Shown here piece by piece: positions 8,050 through 16,136 of a DNA stretch of 49,178 bases; the first letter of the stretch is position 1; every line of letters starts with the position of its first letter. A model generated the notes under the pieces. It had not been told where the DNA came from. It did no database searches and was given only the letters and a program-made list of their open reading frames with translations. Origin of the DNA: Nitrososphaerota archaeon (GTDB lineage Archaea; Thermoproteota; Nitrososphaeria; Nitrososphaerales; JAAOZN01); NCBI GenBank assembly GCA_011605775.1, contig JAAOZN010000083.1, positions 1 to 49,178 of the forward strand, given 5' to 3'. Made by a program: the position numbers and the translations under genes.

Positions 8050-8355
8050 ATGGCCGGAAATTGCGAATTTGAGGCAACACTACAGCTCCTAGCTCGTAAG
8101 CACACTTTAACTATCCTCAGAGTTCTTGCGGTGAATAGCACTATGTGTTTTAACGAAATCAGAAGGGTTACACGCGTTAACCCGAAGACGCTTACTGACC
8201 GCTTAAGAGAGCTTGAAAAAGAGGGGTTGGTTAGGAGAAGCGAGTTGAGGAAGATTCCAAGGGAGGTCAGATATAGCTTGAGTGAGAAGGGTTTTGATCT
8301 AGCCAAGGTATTTGAGGTCATCGCTGCTTGGCACCGAAAGTATTCTAACATTTAA
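8050..8355 (+). CDS. HxlR-family winged-helix regulator
   Basis: 101 residues, the standard HxlR length. It shows the N-terminal cysteine (Cys5 in GNCEFE), the HTH KHTLTILRVL...MCFNEIRRV, the recognition-helix region NPKTLTDRLRELEKEGLVRR, and the wing EVRYSLSEKG. Some HxlR proteins (for example YodB, CatR and HypR in Bacillus) sense quinones or disulfide stress through that cysteine, and YodB/CatR control a DoxX-type gene, catD. The same pairing occurs here, so redox-sensing control of the divergent doxX is a reasonable inference. ATG start at 8050. Confidence 0.9.
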   Translation: MAGNCEFEATLQLLARKHTLTILRVLAVNSTMCFNEIRRVTRVNPKTLTDRLRELEKEGLVRRSELRKIPREVRYSLSEKGFDLAKVFEVIAAWHRKYSNI

Positions 8356-8474
8356 TTAGGCGAGTGAGAAGCTCATCGCCACAAGCCGTTTCGTCTTTCT
8401 TAAAGCTGGTAGGCTGCGATTCGACGTTCTAATGGTTGGTGTTGGACATCTCTCTAAGAGTTGACAGAACCTGA
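8356..8474. other. Intergenic spacer, nothing recognised
   Basis: 119 bp between the convergent hxlR and site-2 protease genes. I see no open frame longer than about ten codons, no tRNA fold and no strong inverted repeat. Confidence 0.4.
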
Positions 8475-9719
8475 TTATTGAGGTAGGAGGTAGGGGAAGA
8501 AGAGCATAGAGAGAACTAGGCTGAGGACCAAAAGAGTTACGCCGAGAGTAAGCCGTTTTATAGTCTCTTCACTAGCGATGTTCTTAAGAGAGCCTTGCAG
8601 CAGCGCTCTGAACGTCTGCCCCCCGTCAAGCGGGTAGATTGGGAGGGCGTTGAATATAGATATGTTAAAGTTTACGAACCAGATCCAAAAGAAGAGGTTA
8701 GCCAGCGTCGGATATAGAGAGCCTAGAGGGGATGAGTAGAAGTGTGACATAAGCTGTGAAAAAGGTATGAGCTGCTGATTAGCGGTTGAGAAAGTAGGCC
8801 AAACCAGATACAAGAGGGGATTGACCCTCCAAGCATCCCTGTAATTATCGAGCACCTCTCTGAGCCCAACACCGGTCAACCCGAGATAGCCCTTGGAAGA
8901 ATTATAGGGGTTTGCCGCAGCTGAAACCTCAACACTATAAGAACCTATTACCTCCCCTCCGGCCAACCTCACAAACCCCAACACAACTGTATCCCCAGGC
9001 TTGAGTGTAGAAAGAGTGTTATAAGCATCACCCATATCCTTGGTGCTGACGCCGTTTATCGATGTGAGCACATCACCAGGCTTTATACCAGCCGTATGCG
9101 CGGAGTACCCTTCGGCAACCGCTGTTACACCAATTCCATCGACTATAGGTGCTGCTGAGCCGAGTAGTGTAAGCAGAATTAGCAGACTGATTAACGCGAC
9201 CACCATATTAGACCCAGGCCCTGCTGCGAGGACCCGCCCTGAGTCTCTCGCTCTTGCCGCGCGTATCTCTTTATCATCAACTTCAACGAACGCACCTATC
9301 GGGATGAATAAGAAGAAGAGCAAGCCCGTGGACTTCACCGGAAAGTTCAGACTTCTAGCCAAGACGCCATGTGCTGCTTCGTGAATAACGATCCCCACGA
9401 TAAGTGCCACCCAACCGTATAATAAGGGAAGGTAGGGGTTGAGACCTGGTATAAGTAGGTTTGCAAGGGGTGTAACAGATCTAATATACTCTCTCGCCAA
9501 GGCATTAGATACGATTAGGCTGACAGAGCGGATCACGATGTAGAGTCCGATTACGGCTATGATGGGCATAAGGAGTGTAAAGATCCAGCCTAACCAAGGT
9601 GTTAGAATGTATCTGCCCAGTCGATCAAGCAGCCTTAACCCACGTTTAGTCTTCACTATTAGAAGTGGTGGTTGGAACTCCACTACACCGAACTTCTTTC
9701 CTTCTTTTTCGTCTGGCAA
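8475..9719 (-). CDS. Site-2 type membrane metalloprotease (M50)
   Basis: 414 residues. Predicted membrane segments flank the zinc site HEAAH (113-117, in GIVIHEAAHGVLARS); the third ligand lies in NALPIYPLDGGQ (LDGG at 364-367). A PDZ domain (about 195-265, GIKPGDVLTSINGV) sits between them. Such proteases cut transmembrane or membrane-near substrates such as anti-sigma factors in bacteria; archaeal substrates are mostly unknown. Start is TTG at 9719. It is divergent from the tRNA thiolation gene and convergent with hxlR, so it appears to be transcribed alone. Confidence 0.9.
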   Translation of the reverse strand: MPDEKEGKKFGVVEFQPPLLIVKTKRGLRLLDRLGRYILTPWLGWIFTLLMPIIAVIGLYIVIRSVSLIVSNALAREYIRSVTPLANLLIPGLNPYLPLLYGWVALIVGIVIHEAAHGVLARSLNFPVKSTGLLFFLFIPIGAFVEVDDKEIRAARARDSGRVLAAGPGSNMVVALISLLILLTLLGSAAPIVDGIGVTAVAEGYSAHTAGIKPGDVLTSINGVSTKDMGDAYNTLSTLKPGDTVVLGFVRLAGGEVIGSYSVEVSAAANPYNSSKGYLGLTGVGLREVLDNYRDAWRVNPLLYLVWPTFSTANQQLIPFSQLMSHFYSSPLGSLYPTLANLFFWIWFVNFNISIFNALPIYPLDGGQTFRALLQGSLKNIASEETIKRLTLGVTLLVLSLVLSMLFFPYLLPQ

Positions 9720-9749
9720 CCGTCTTTCTACCGTAGGCTTGGAAGTTCA

Positions 9750-9758
9750 GATATATAA
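9750..9758 (+). promoter_or_regulatory. TATA box of the tRNA thiolation gene
   Basis: GATATATAA lies with its centre about 26 nt before the ATG at 9780, which predicts a leaderless transcript starting at or next to the ATG. Confidence 0.55.
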
Positions 9759-9779
9759 TCTAGTGAGCTGCACTATACA

Positions 9780-10742
9780 ATGATGGCTACGCTTCTGAAG
9801 TGCAGTAGATGCGGAGAAGCATCGGTGTATTATAGATACTATTCAGGCGAGAGGCTTTGTAGAAGCTGCTTCATAGAATCGATCATCGAGAAGACCAGAC
9901 GAACGATCTCAAAGTATAAAATGCTGAGCTACGGCGACAAGATAGGTGTAGCTGTTTCAGGTGGAAAGGATAGCCTAACCCTACTTCATATACTATCCAA
10001 AATAACAAGTGGGCACGCTTCTGAAATTGTGGCGCTTATCGTAGATGAGGGGATAGAAGGGTATAGGGAAGAAGCGGTTAAGCACGCCATTCAAACGTGC
10101 AACAAGCTGGGAGTAAAGTACCGCATACTCAGCTTCAAAGATGCCTATTCTCTAACATTAGATGAAGCGATCAAGCTAAGGACGGATAAAAGTTTAGCCG
10201 CTTGCACCATCTGTGGTGCACTCAGAAGGAGGGCTATAGATCAGTTAGCTAAAGAAGCTGACGTAGATGTCGTAGCCACGGCTCACAACTTGGATGATGT
10301 CCTCCAAACCTTCCTCATGAACCTATTCTCAGGCGACATATGGCGGGTTGCTAGAAGTAGAGTTTTAGAAGAAACCTCAGAGTTCTTCCCTGTGAAGCGT
10401 GTCAAACCTCTGATGGAGATACCTGAGGCTGAGGTAGCGCTCTTCGCTTATCTTAAAGGTATACCTTTTCAGCGTGCAAGCTGCCCCTATATGAGTGAAT
10501 CCATAAGGTCTGAGGTAAGATCTATACTAAACGAAATGGAGCTCAGGCATCCCGGCATAAAGTTTAATCTACTCAGATCCTACCTTAAGATCTCATCCAA
10601 CCTAAAGCTCGAAGCGAAGAGTCTTGTATGCAGTCACTGCGGCTACCCCTCCTCCAATCAAATATGCAGCGTCTGCACTATACTCACTAAGCTCAAAAGT
10701 GAAGCAAACAGAGCAAAACGTCCAAATACCACTCAAACCTAA
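9780..10742 (+). CDS. tRNA 2-thiouridine synthase, TtuA/NcsA family
   Basis: 320 residues. Two zinc knuckles frame the enzyme: Cys8/11/27/30 at the N terminus and Cys284/287/296/299 at the C terminus. The PP-loop SGGKDS is at 60-65, and Cys142, Cys145 (ACTIC) and Cys235 (RASCPY) match the three cysteines that hold a [4Fe-4S] cluster in TtuA. The family activates a tRNA uridine (U54 in TtuA, U34 in NcsA/Ctu1) by adenylation and inserts sulfur; which position is modified here cannot be read from sequence. ATG at 9780, with a second ATG directly after. Confidence 0.92.
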   Translation: MMATLLKCSRCGEASVYYRYYSGERLCRSCFIESIIEKTRRTISKYKMLSYGDKIGVAVSGGKDSLTLLHILSKITSGHASEIVALIVDEGIEGYREEAVKHAIQTCNKLGVKYRILSFKDAYSLTLDEAIKLRTDKSLAACTICGALRRRAIDQLAKEADVDVVATAHNLDDVLQTFLMNLFSGDIWRVARSRVLEETSEFFPVKRVKPLMEIPEAEVALFAYLKGIPFQRASCPYMSESIRSEVRSILNEMELRHPGIKFNLLRSYLKISSNLKLEAKSLVCSHCGYPSSNQICSVCTILTKLKSEANRAKRPNTTQT

Positions 10743-10749
10743 ACTTCTC

Positions 10750-11073
10750 CCGGTGGCGGGGAGGGCTGGGAGGCTAGCCGTCTCCCAAACCTGAAAACGG
10801 CTACACGCAGGAGCCAGTAACCACCAGGTAAAACACCGCATCTGAAAAACCCGCCAACCGGATGGGAATGAAGCCGCGCTGCGGTGGGTAGCAGCAAGGA
10901 GCACTCCTCTCGAAGGGGAGGGTGTGACTCTCAACCACCGAACCGAGTCAGGTCCGGGAGGGAGCAGCTCTAAGGTGGGGCTGGCTACGCTGCCGCATCT
11001 ACGTGGTCAACTTCATCTGGTTGGAGATGGGGCTCGGTTGCGGTGTGAATTCTGGTGGAGCCGCCACCTCCGA
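10750..11073 (+). ncRNA. SRP (7S) RNA
   Basis: The universally conserved helix 8 motif is present: GTCAGGTCCGGGAGGGAGCA at 10947-10966, with a GGGA tetraloop. The ends pair as GGTGGCGG (10752-10759) with CCGCCACC (11061-11068), the archaeal helix 1. Near the 5' end GGGAG/CTCCC (10768-10772/10782-10786) forms helix 3 and CCTG/CAGG (10790-10793/10808-10811) helix 4; their loops carry the complementary TAGCCG and CGGCTA, the Alu-domain loop-loop contact. Length of about 320 nt fits archaea. It binds SRP19 and SRP54 for membrane targeting. The ends are approximate. The promoter must lie in the 3' end of the upstream thiolase gene. Confidence 0.95.
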
Positions 11074-11100
11074 GCACATATCTAGCGATATTTGATTAGT

Positions 11101-11484
11101 TTACTTGGTTAGTTGGGTAGATTCCTCTTCTTTAAGCAGCTTCCCCTCAACCAAAACCGCGTTGACTTGATAGATTTCTTCTGTAATCGTGTTACCTCGA
11201 ACCAGCTTTCGTCTCCTCTCGCCTTTTTCAGCCTTACGTAGCCCCGTTCCCCTTGTTAATAGAACATACTTCTTCACCCCGCCTAAAACATCTGCACGCA
11301 TAGGGAAACCAGCTTTATCACTTCCGCCAGTTATCTTTATCTTACCGGGTATACCGATGACTTCAGCATCGAATATGTCGCCTATCTTAAGTCCTACCAG
11401 CGGTTGAGCCAGCTGATCTTTTAGCTCCTTGCTGATGGATTTACCTGTTTTAGGGTCTGAGACCACTAATTTGAAGGTTGGCAA
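11101..11484 (-). CDS. rps6e: Ribosomal protein S6e
   Basis: 127 residues, the archaeal size. Recognisable from MPTFKLVVSDPKTGKSISKE, GLKIGDIFDAEVIGIPGKIKITGGSDKAGFPMR and the basic segment RKAEKGERRRKLVRGNTI. It is a small-subunit protein found only in archaea and eukaryotes. Start is TTG at 11484. The gene is convergent with the SRP RNA, leaving about 27 bp between them, and seems monocistronic. Confidence 0.97.
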   Translation of the reverse strand: MPTFKLVVSDPKTGKSISKELKDQLAQPLVGLKIGDIFDAEVIGIPGKIKITGGSDKAGFPMRADVLGGVKKYVLLTRGTGLRKAEKGERRRKLVRGNTITEEIYQVNAVLVEGKLLKEEESTQLTK

Positions 11485-11625
11485 GCCGCACCAGACAGAG
11501 ACCCCTACATCTAGCTAAATAAGCGTTTAATGCAAACACACTAACCCAGAGTGTGGTGTTTACTGTATCAACGGTTCATAAGGTCCACAAATCTTAAAGG
11601 TTGGGTAAGCGCAAAATAGATTGCT

Positions 11626-12096
11626 ATGACCCTAAAAGTTGGGGAAAAGGCACCGGACTTCACCTTAAGAGACCAAGACCTAAAGCAAGTCAAACTTAGC
11701 GATTATCGAGGTAAAAAAGTTGTGCTAGCCTTCTTCCCAGGCGCTTTTACATCGGTGTGTACAAAAGAAATGTGCAGTTTAAGAGACGCTTTACATAACT
11801 TTAACAAGCTTGATGCTGTGGTGCTGGGTGTAAGTGTTAATGATCCCTTTACGTTAAAGGGGTTTGCTGAGAGAAATATGTTGAACTTCCCACTTCTAAG
11901 CGACTATGATCGCAAGGTTATCGAGATGTATGACATAGTCCACAGAGACTTCGCTGGGCTCAAGGGTTACTCAGCTTCGAAGAGAGCCGTCATATTAGAC
12001 CGAGAAGGTGTGGTGAGATATCTTTGGGTTTCGGAGGATCCGAAAGTTGAACCAGACTACGATTTGATTCAAGCCGAGCTTGCAAAGATAAAGTAG
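11626..12096 (+). CDS. Peroxiredoxin (Bcp/PrxQ type)
   Basis: 156 residues of the thioredoxin-fold peroxiredoxin family. The peroxidatic cysteine is Cys45 in [10 protein letters not shown], with a likely resolving Cys50 five residues later as in PrxQ/Bcp enzymes. [22 protein letters not shown] and [14 protein letters not shown] are further family marks. It reduces peroxides using a thioredoxin-like donor in the cytosol. ATG at 11626, with an AT-rich TATA-like stretch about 30 nt upstream. The 141-bp spacer before it (11485-11625) shows nothing else. Confidence 0.93.
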   Translation: MTLKVGEKAPDFTLRDQDLKQVKLSDYRGKKVVLAFFPGAFTSVCTKEMCSLRDALHNFNKLDAVVLGVSVNDPFTLKGFAERNMLNFPLLSDYDRKVIEMYDIVHRDFAGLKGYSASKRAVILDREGVVRYLWVSEDPKVEPDYDLIQAELAKIK

Positions 12097-12138
12097 AGAT
12101 CAAAAGTTTTAAGAGTCGTCGATGCCGTCTTCGCCCTA

Positions 12139-12654
12139 TTGGCTCTGTTAGAGTTTAACGGAAAAAGACCTAGGCTGGGCAAGGATGTCTATGTTGACCC
12201 TACAGCTAGGATCCTAGGTGATGTCGAGTTATGTGATTACGCTGCTGTTTGGTTTGGTTGCTTGGTTAAAGGCGAGTTTAAATCAACAAAGATCGGAAGA
12301 AGTAGTGTAATTATGGAGCAGTGTTTTGTGGAAGATACGCACATAGGTGAAGAAGTGCTGGTAAGCCACAGAGCCGTCCTCCATAGATGTATAGTTGAAA
12401 GTAGAGTGCTGATAGGAATAGATGCCGTTATCTTAGATGGTGCACAGATTGGGGAAGGAAGCATAATAGGCGCAGGGAGCCTAGTAACGGCTGGCACAAA
12501 AATACCCCGTGAATGTGTTGCATTAGGTTCGCCAGCTAAACCGTATAGGGGAGTCGCTGAGAAGGATAGAGAATTGTTCAAGAAGGCTCTAGAGGAAGCA
12601 GCTTGGAAGACCTCTCTATATAAGATGATTTTAAGCGGCTCACTCGAGCCCTAA
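12139..12654 (+). CDS. Gamma-carbonic-anhydrase-like hexapeptide protein
   Basis: 171 residues with left-handed beta-helix repeats typical of the gamma-CA/YrdA family. Two of the three expected metal-binding histidines are present, His77 and His82 in VSHRAVLHR, with GSPAKPYRG near the end as in the family. The first histidine, normally in a VIHT-like turn, appears replaced: the equivalent turn reads CFVED. A few residues of that loop also seem to be missing. Classical carbonic anhydrase activity is therefore doubtful. Start is TTG at 12139. The 3' end overlaps the convergent zincin gene by 15 bp. Confidence 0.85.
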   Translation: MALLEFNGKRPRLGKDVYVDPTARILGDVELCDYAAVWFGCLVKGEFKSTKIGRSSVIMEQCFVEDTHIGEEVLVSHRAVLHRCIVESRVLIGIDAVILDGAQIGEGSIIGAGSLVTAGTKIPRECVALGSPAKPYRGVAEKDRELFKKALEEAAWKTSLYKMILSGSLEP

Positions 12655-13128
12655 CCTTTTGATAAGCCTCTTATGCTCTTCTTCGCTAATCCAATCTACT
12701 TTCAGATACTCGATTATCTCCTCCCTAGTTAAGCCTATCCTCTTAGCTTCCTCTACTGTAAAACGGTAAGCTTCAATTTCAATAGGGTTATCGACATAAG
12801 AAAGCTCCTCATTAAAGAGCTGCTTACCATCCAAGAACTGTTTAAGATGGTAGAGCTCGTGGATGATATCTAGATAAAGGGTTCTCAAGTCGCTATGCTT
12901 TAAGTGGTAGGTGCTTACCAGCAGATGTCCATCAACATCACTAACACCCATATATCCATAGCGTGAAGAAAAGAACTCCACTTTAAGATTGCTTAGAATC
13001 TCCTCCGTCCTATCTCCAAAGAGGCTTCGAACAGCAGGGACCTTCTCAAAGCCTTTAAAGTAGTCCGTAAAGCGAAAGAGTTTCGTAGGAACATCACGAA
13101 TTATAGTTATGTCATCCAGCCCCGCCAT
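12640..13128 (-). CDS. Small HELYH zincin, function unknown
   Basis: About 162 residues. The zinc-protease motif HELYH (91-95, in LDIIHELYHLKQF) is followed about 25 residues later by NPIEIEAYRF, whose glutamates (118 and 120) could supply the third ligand as in gluzincins. No signal peptide or membrane segment is apparent, so it is probably cytosolic. I do not recognise a named family; IrrE/ImmA- or SprT-like proteins are comparable in layout only. ATG at 13128 preferred over GTG at 13131. A TATA-like TTTTTAAG lies about 27 nt upstream, suggesting a leaderless mRNA. Confidence 0.65.
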   Translation of the reverse strand: MAGLDDITIIRDVPTKLFRFTDYFKGFEKVPAVRSLFGDRTEEILSNLKVEFFSSRYGYMGVSDVDGHLLVSTYHLKHSDLRTLYLDIIHELYHLKQFLDGKQLFNEELSYVDNPIEIEAYRFTVEEAKRIGLTREEIIEYLKVDWISEEEHKRLIKRLGLE

Positions 13129-13204
13129 CACCCTATTATTATACTCGCCTGCTTAAAAAGAAAACTAAATTACTAGATAACGAGTACCCGAACACAGGGC
13201 GAAG

Positions 13205-13489
13205 ATGAAGTATATGGTTGACGCTATGCTCTACGGTTTAGCTAAGGAGCTGCGTGAACTAGGAATCGAGTGCGAGACAGCGTCTAAGCTCATACGGGGC
13301 GACGAAGACTCGAGCATAAGTATACCAGACCCTGACATAGTAGAATACCTCTTGAAAACTAAGGGAGAGGTCTGCTTAATAACGCTAGACAGCGAGCTAG
13401 CGCAATACTGTGCCAAATTCAACCTACCTTGCATAAGAATACAAGATCTTGTAATAAGGCATATTCTAGAGCAGAGGAAGCGTAGCTGA
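13205..13489 (+). CDS. Mut7-C/DUF5615-like PIN-type protein
   Basis: 94 residues. The opening VDAMLYGLAKELRELGIE and the later LITLDSELAQYC resemble Mut7-C or DUF5615 proteins, small relatives of PIN ribonucleases in which these aspartates sit at the active site. A nuclease role is inferred from that resemblance only. Only 76 bp separate it from the divergent zincin gene; no antitoxin-like partner of the same orientation is visible, so I do not call a toxin-antitoxin pair. ATG at 13205. Confidence 0.6.
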   Translation: MKYMVDAMLYGLAKELRELGIECETASKLIRGDEDSSISIPDPDIVEYLLKTKGEVCLITLDSELAQYCAKFNLPCIRIQDLVIRHILEQRKRS

Positions 13490-13508
13490 GATACTCTTCA
13501 GCCGGCGG

Positions 13509-14988
13509 TTAAGCCGGTTTTGACGCACTTACTTTAATCTCTGCTTGAAGATCTTTTATCTTAGCCAACTTCTTTGCTAACTTCTTCTTCTCCTCGATAT
13601 TCATAAGCCTAGCGATGACTATTCTTTGTGCTTGCGGCGAGCCTGCTCCGTGTAGGGATTCGGTTAAGTAGCCTACCGCATTTCTACCTATAGTCATGTT
13701 CTCTATTAGGCGAAGTATTCGAATCCTGTCTTCTGGGTCCACACCCTCCTTCGTTGCCAAGAACTTTCTTACAAGCGGTCCAGTGACAGGATTCTTAAGC
13801 TCCTTTTCAGATGGTAGTGTTACTACAAAGCCTCCCGCTAGATCTTGAGCTAACCTAGCTATTTCGTAAGTGAATCTTGTAACGTTGTGTTTACATACGT
13901 TTGCAAGTAGAGGATCACACTGCCAGTTCCCAGCCTTCGTCTTATACGATGAATAAGATGATGCTATACCTGTGCCAAATATGGTCTCATTGAGGTGCGC
14001 CATCTCAACCAGCTTCTCCCTGATATGACTCTTATCGCCGACGCCGTTATAATCGGCTATAAGGGCGGCAGCGCCTATCAGCACATCACCAACGCCGCTC
14101 TTGCACGTATAGCTTCTCCTATGATATGCTGTGAATCTGTCTATTAAGGTGGGTACGAACTCTATCTCACCGCACATAAACACATACTTCCATGGTACAA
14201 ACACATCCTCGACGACTATCAAAGCTTCCTGCCCAGAGTAGAGGGAGTTACCTGCATCGATCTCCCCGCCATCAACTATTCTCGTATCACAGGATTGCCG
14301 GCCATAGATGTAGGTCAAACCAGGTGCATCAACGGGTACAGCGCAAGAGACTGCGTAATCCTCTTCACCAGGTTCGAGGCGCATGGTCGGCATAAAAATC
14401 AGCCAATGTGAGTTTATGCAGCCTGTCTGATGAGCCTTTGCCCCTCTTATCACTACCATCCTTCCTCCTCTCAACAACGTGGAGAAAGAGGTCTGGGTCT
14501 ATCTGTTTTGATGGTCCTACACTTCTATCTCCTTTAGGGTCGGTCATGGCGCCGCCTATTACAAGATTCTCTTCTTGAACATATTTTACAAACTCTACGA
14601 AGCGCTTATGATACTCGGTCTTATACTTTTCATCTATCTCATAAGTTACCGAGTAGAGTGTGTTCAAGGCATCCATGCCTACACAGCGCTGAAAGCAGGT
14701 GCCTGTAAGCTGACCTAATCTCCTCTGCATCTTGTTTTGCAGCACCACATCTTCTGCGCTCTCTGTTATGTGTAGGAAGCGGTTGACAGGTTTGCCTATT
14801 AGAGACGAGTAGGCTTGGCCAAGATGAGGCTCTCTAACGGCAAGATCATAGGTTTCCGCCACCGCATTTATTGATGGTCTGATTATTGGGTGGTCTACTG
14901 GGTTCTCTATGAGCTGCCCCATATAGTAGACCTTAAGCTTACGCTTCCTCAGACTCTCTATATATTCTTGTCCGTTTCGGATCGGCAC
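13509..14988 (-). pseudogene. 4-hydroxybutyryl-CoA dehydratase, one frameshift
   Basis: Two overlapping frames form one protein of about 490 residues. The first (14988-14365) covers the N-terminal part to VVERRKDG; the second (from about 14460 to 13509) resumes at VVIRGAKAHQTGC. The shift lies near 14455-14475 in a purine-rich run. Cluster ligands of the dehydratase are visible: Cys98 and Cys102 (TCFQRC), then H and C in AYHRRSYTCK, whose lysine follows the cysteine as in the clostridial enzyme, and the ESLHGAGSPQ segment. The enzyme turns 4-hydroxybutyryl-CoA into crotonyl-CoA via a radical using FAD and [4Fe-4S]. The relative 4-hydroxyphenylacetate 3-monooxygenase lacks these cysteines. GTG start at 14988. 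Confidence 0.8.
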
Positions 14989-15012
14989 AAGTATTATTAT
15001 CCACTATTTGGT

Positions 15013-15044
15013 TTATAAATATATCGCAAAAGAAAACTTTAAAC
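15013..15044. promoter_or_regulatory. Divergent TATA boxes, dehydratase and ADH
   Basis: On the minus strand ATATATTTATA (15013-15023) is about 30 nt before the GTG start of the dehydratase. On the plus strand CTTTAAAC (15037-15044) lies about 26 nt before a transcript start expected at 15066, shortly before the alcohol dehydrogenase ATG. The two genes share an 88-bp promoter region, which suggests joint control. Confidence 0.45.
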
Positions 15045-15076
15045 TAAAGCGTAGCGCATATAACAATTGAGTCGTC

Positions 15077-16129
15077 ATGAAGGCTATGAAGCTAGTGGAG
15101 TTTGGGAAACCCCTTCAGCTAATCGAAAGCGAACCACCACCGCTGTTAGATGATAATGTGTTGGTTAAAGTTGAGGCTTGTGGTGTATGTCACAGTGACA
15201 TACATCTAAGTGACGGCTACTATGGTGCCAAAGAGGAGGAGAGGTTGACAATAAGAGATAAACGGATACGCCTACCTTTAACCTTGGGCCACGAAGTTGC
15301 TGGGAAGGTAGAAGCCAAAGGAAGAAGTGTAACTGGGTTTGAAGTTGGTGAGCGTGTCGTGGTTTATCCTTGGATAGGTTGTGGTGTCTGCGGCTTCTGC
15401 AGAGCAGGGCTTGACAACCTGTGTGAGAGACCACAATCGTTAGGTGTTTATTCTGATGGCGGCTATGCGGAATATGTTGTTGTACCTAATCAGCGCTACG
15501 TCTTGAGATATGATGGTTTAAAGCCAGAGGAGGCAGGTGTTTTGGCATGTTCGGGTATAACTGCGTTGCAGGCGGTAAAACGTGCGCAGATTAAGCCGGA
15601 TGAGATCGCTGTGATAATAGGCGCTGGCGGAGTAGGCGGTATGGCTATACAGCTCGCTAAATCTTTGACAGCATCTACCGTAGTTGTGTTAGATGTGAAT
15701 GATAAGAAGCTAGCATACGCAAAAACTCTAGGCGCCGATCTCACGATAAATTCGGCTCAACAAGACGTTTCAGCCGCGTTAAAAGAAGCGTTCAAAGGTA
15801 AGAGAGCGAATGCTGTTATAGATTTTGTAGGCAGCACCCAGACTGTAGAATCAGCTCTAAAAATCCTCGGAAAGGGTGGCAGGCTCGTAGTAGTCGGTTT
15901 ATTTGGTGGGGTTCTTAAGATCCAGATACCTCTTCTGCCCATAATGGCTTTCAACATATTGAGCAGCTACACAGGTACACTCACCGACTTACAGGAGATG
16001 CTTCACCTTGCAAGCCAAGGGGTGGTAAAACCCGTGATTTCAACGTCATTTCGACTGGATCAAGCCAATGAAGCTTTGTCTAGCTTGCGAAAGGGAGAGA
16101 TCGAGGGCAGAGCGGTAATAAAACCCTAA
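15077..16129 (+). CDS. Zinc-dependent alcohol dehydrogenase, NAD type
   Basis: 350 residues, closely resembling the Sulfolobus medium-chain alcohol dehydrogenase throughout. Catalytic zinc ligands are in GVCHSD, GHE and ACSG; the structural zinc cysteines are in CGVCGFCRAGLDNLC. The Rossmann motif GAGGVGG is followed by VVLDVND, whose aspartate favours NAD over NADP. It oxidises alcohols or reduces aldehydes. Its divergent position beside 4-hydroxybutyryl-CoA dehydratase raises the inference that the substrate may be succinic semialdehyde or 4-hydroxybutyrate; sequence alone cannot confirm that. ATG at 15077; it ends 7 bp from the convergent AOR gene. Confidence 0.92.
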   Translation: MKAMKLVEFGKPLQLIESEPPPLLDDNVLVKVEACGVCHSDIHLSDGYYGAKEEERLTIRDKRIRLPLTLGHEVAGKVEAKGRSVTGFEVGERVVVYPWIGCGVCGFCRAGLDNLCERPQSLGVYSDGGYAEYVVVPNQRYVLRYDGLKPEEAGVLACSGITALQAVKRAQIKPDEIAVIIGAGGVGGMAIQLAKSLTASTVVVLDVNDKKLAYAKTLGADLTINSAQQDVSAALKEAFKGKRANAVIDFVGSTQTVESALKILGKGGRLVVVGLFGGVLKIQIPLLPIMAFNILSSYTGTLTDLQEMLHLASQGVVKPVISTSFRLDQANEALSSLRKGEIEGRAVIKP

Positions 16130-16136
16130 ACGCTAA

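Noticed and set aside
13205-13489. Toxin-antitoxin pair involving the Mut7-C protein
   Set aside because: No small same-strand antitoxin gene adjoins it; the nearest neighbour is the divergent zincin.
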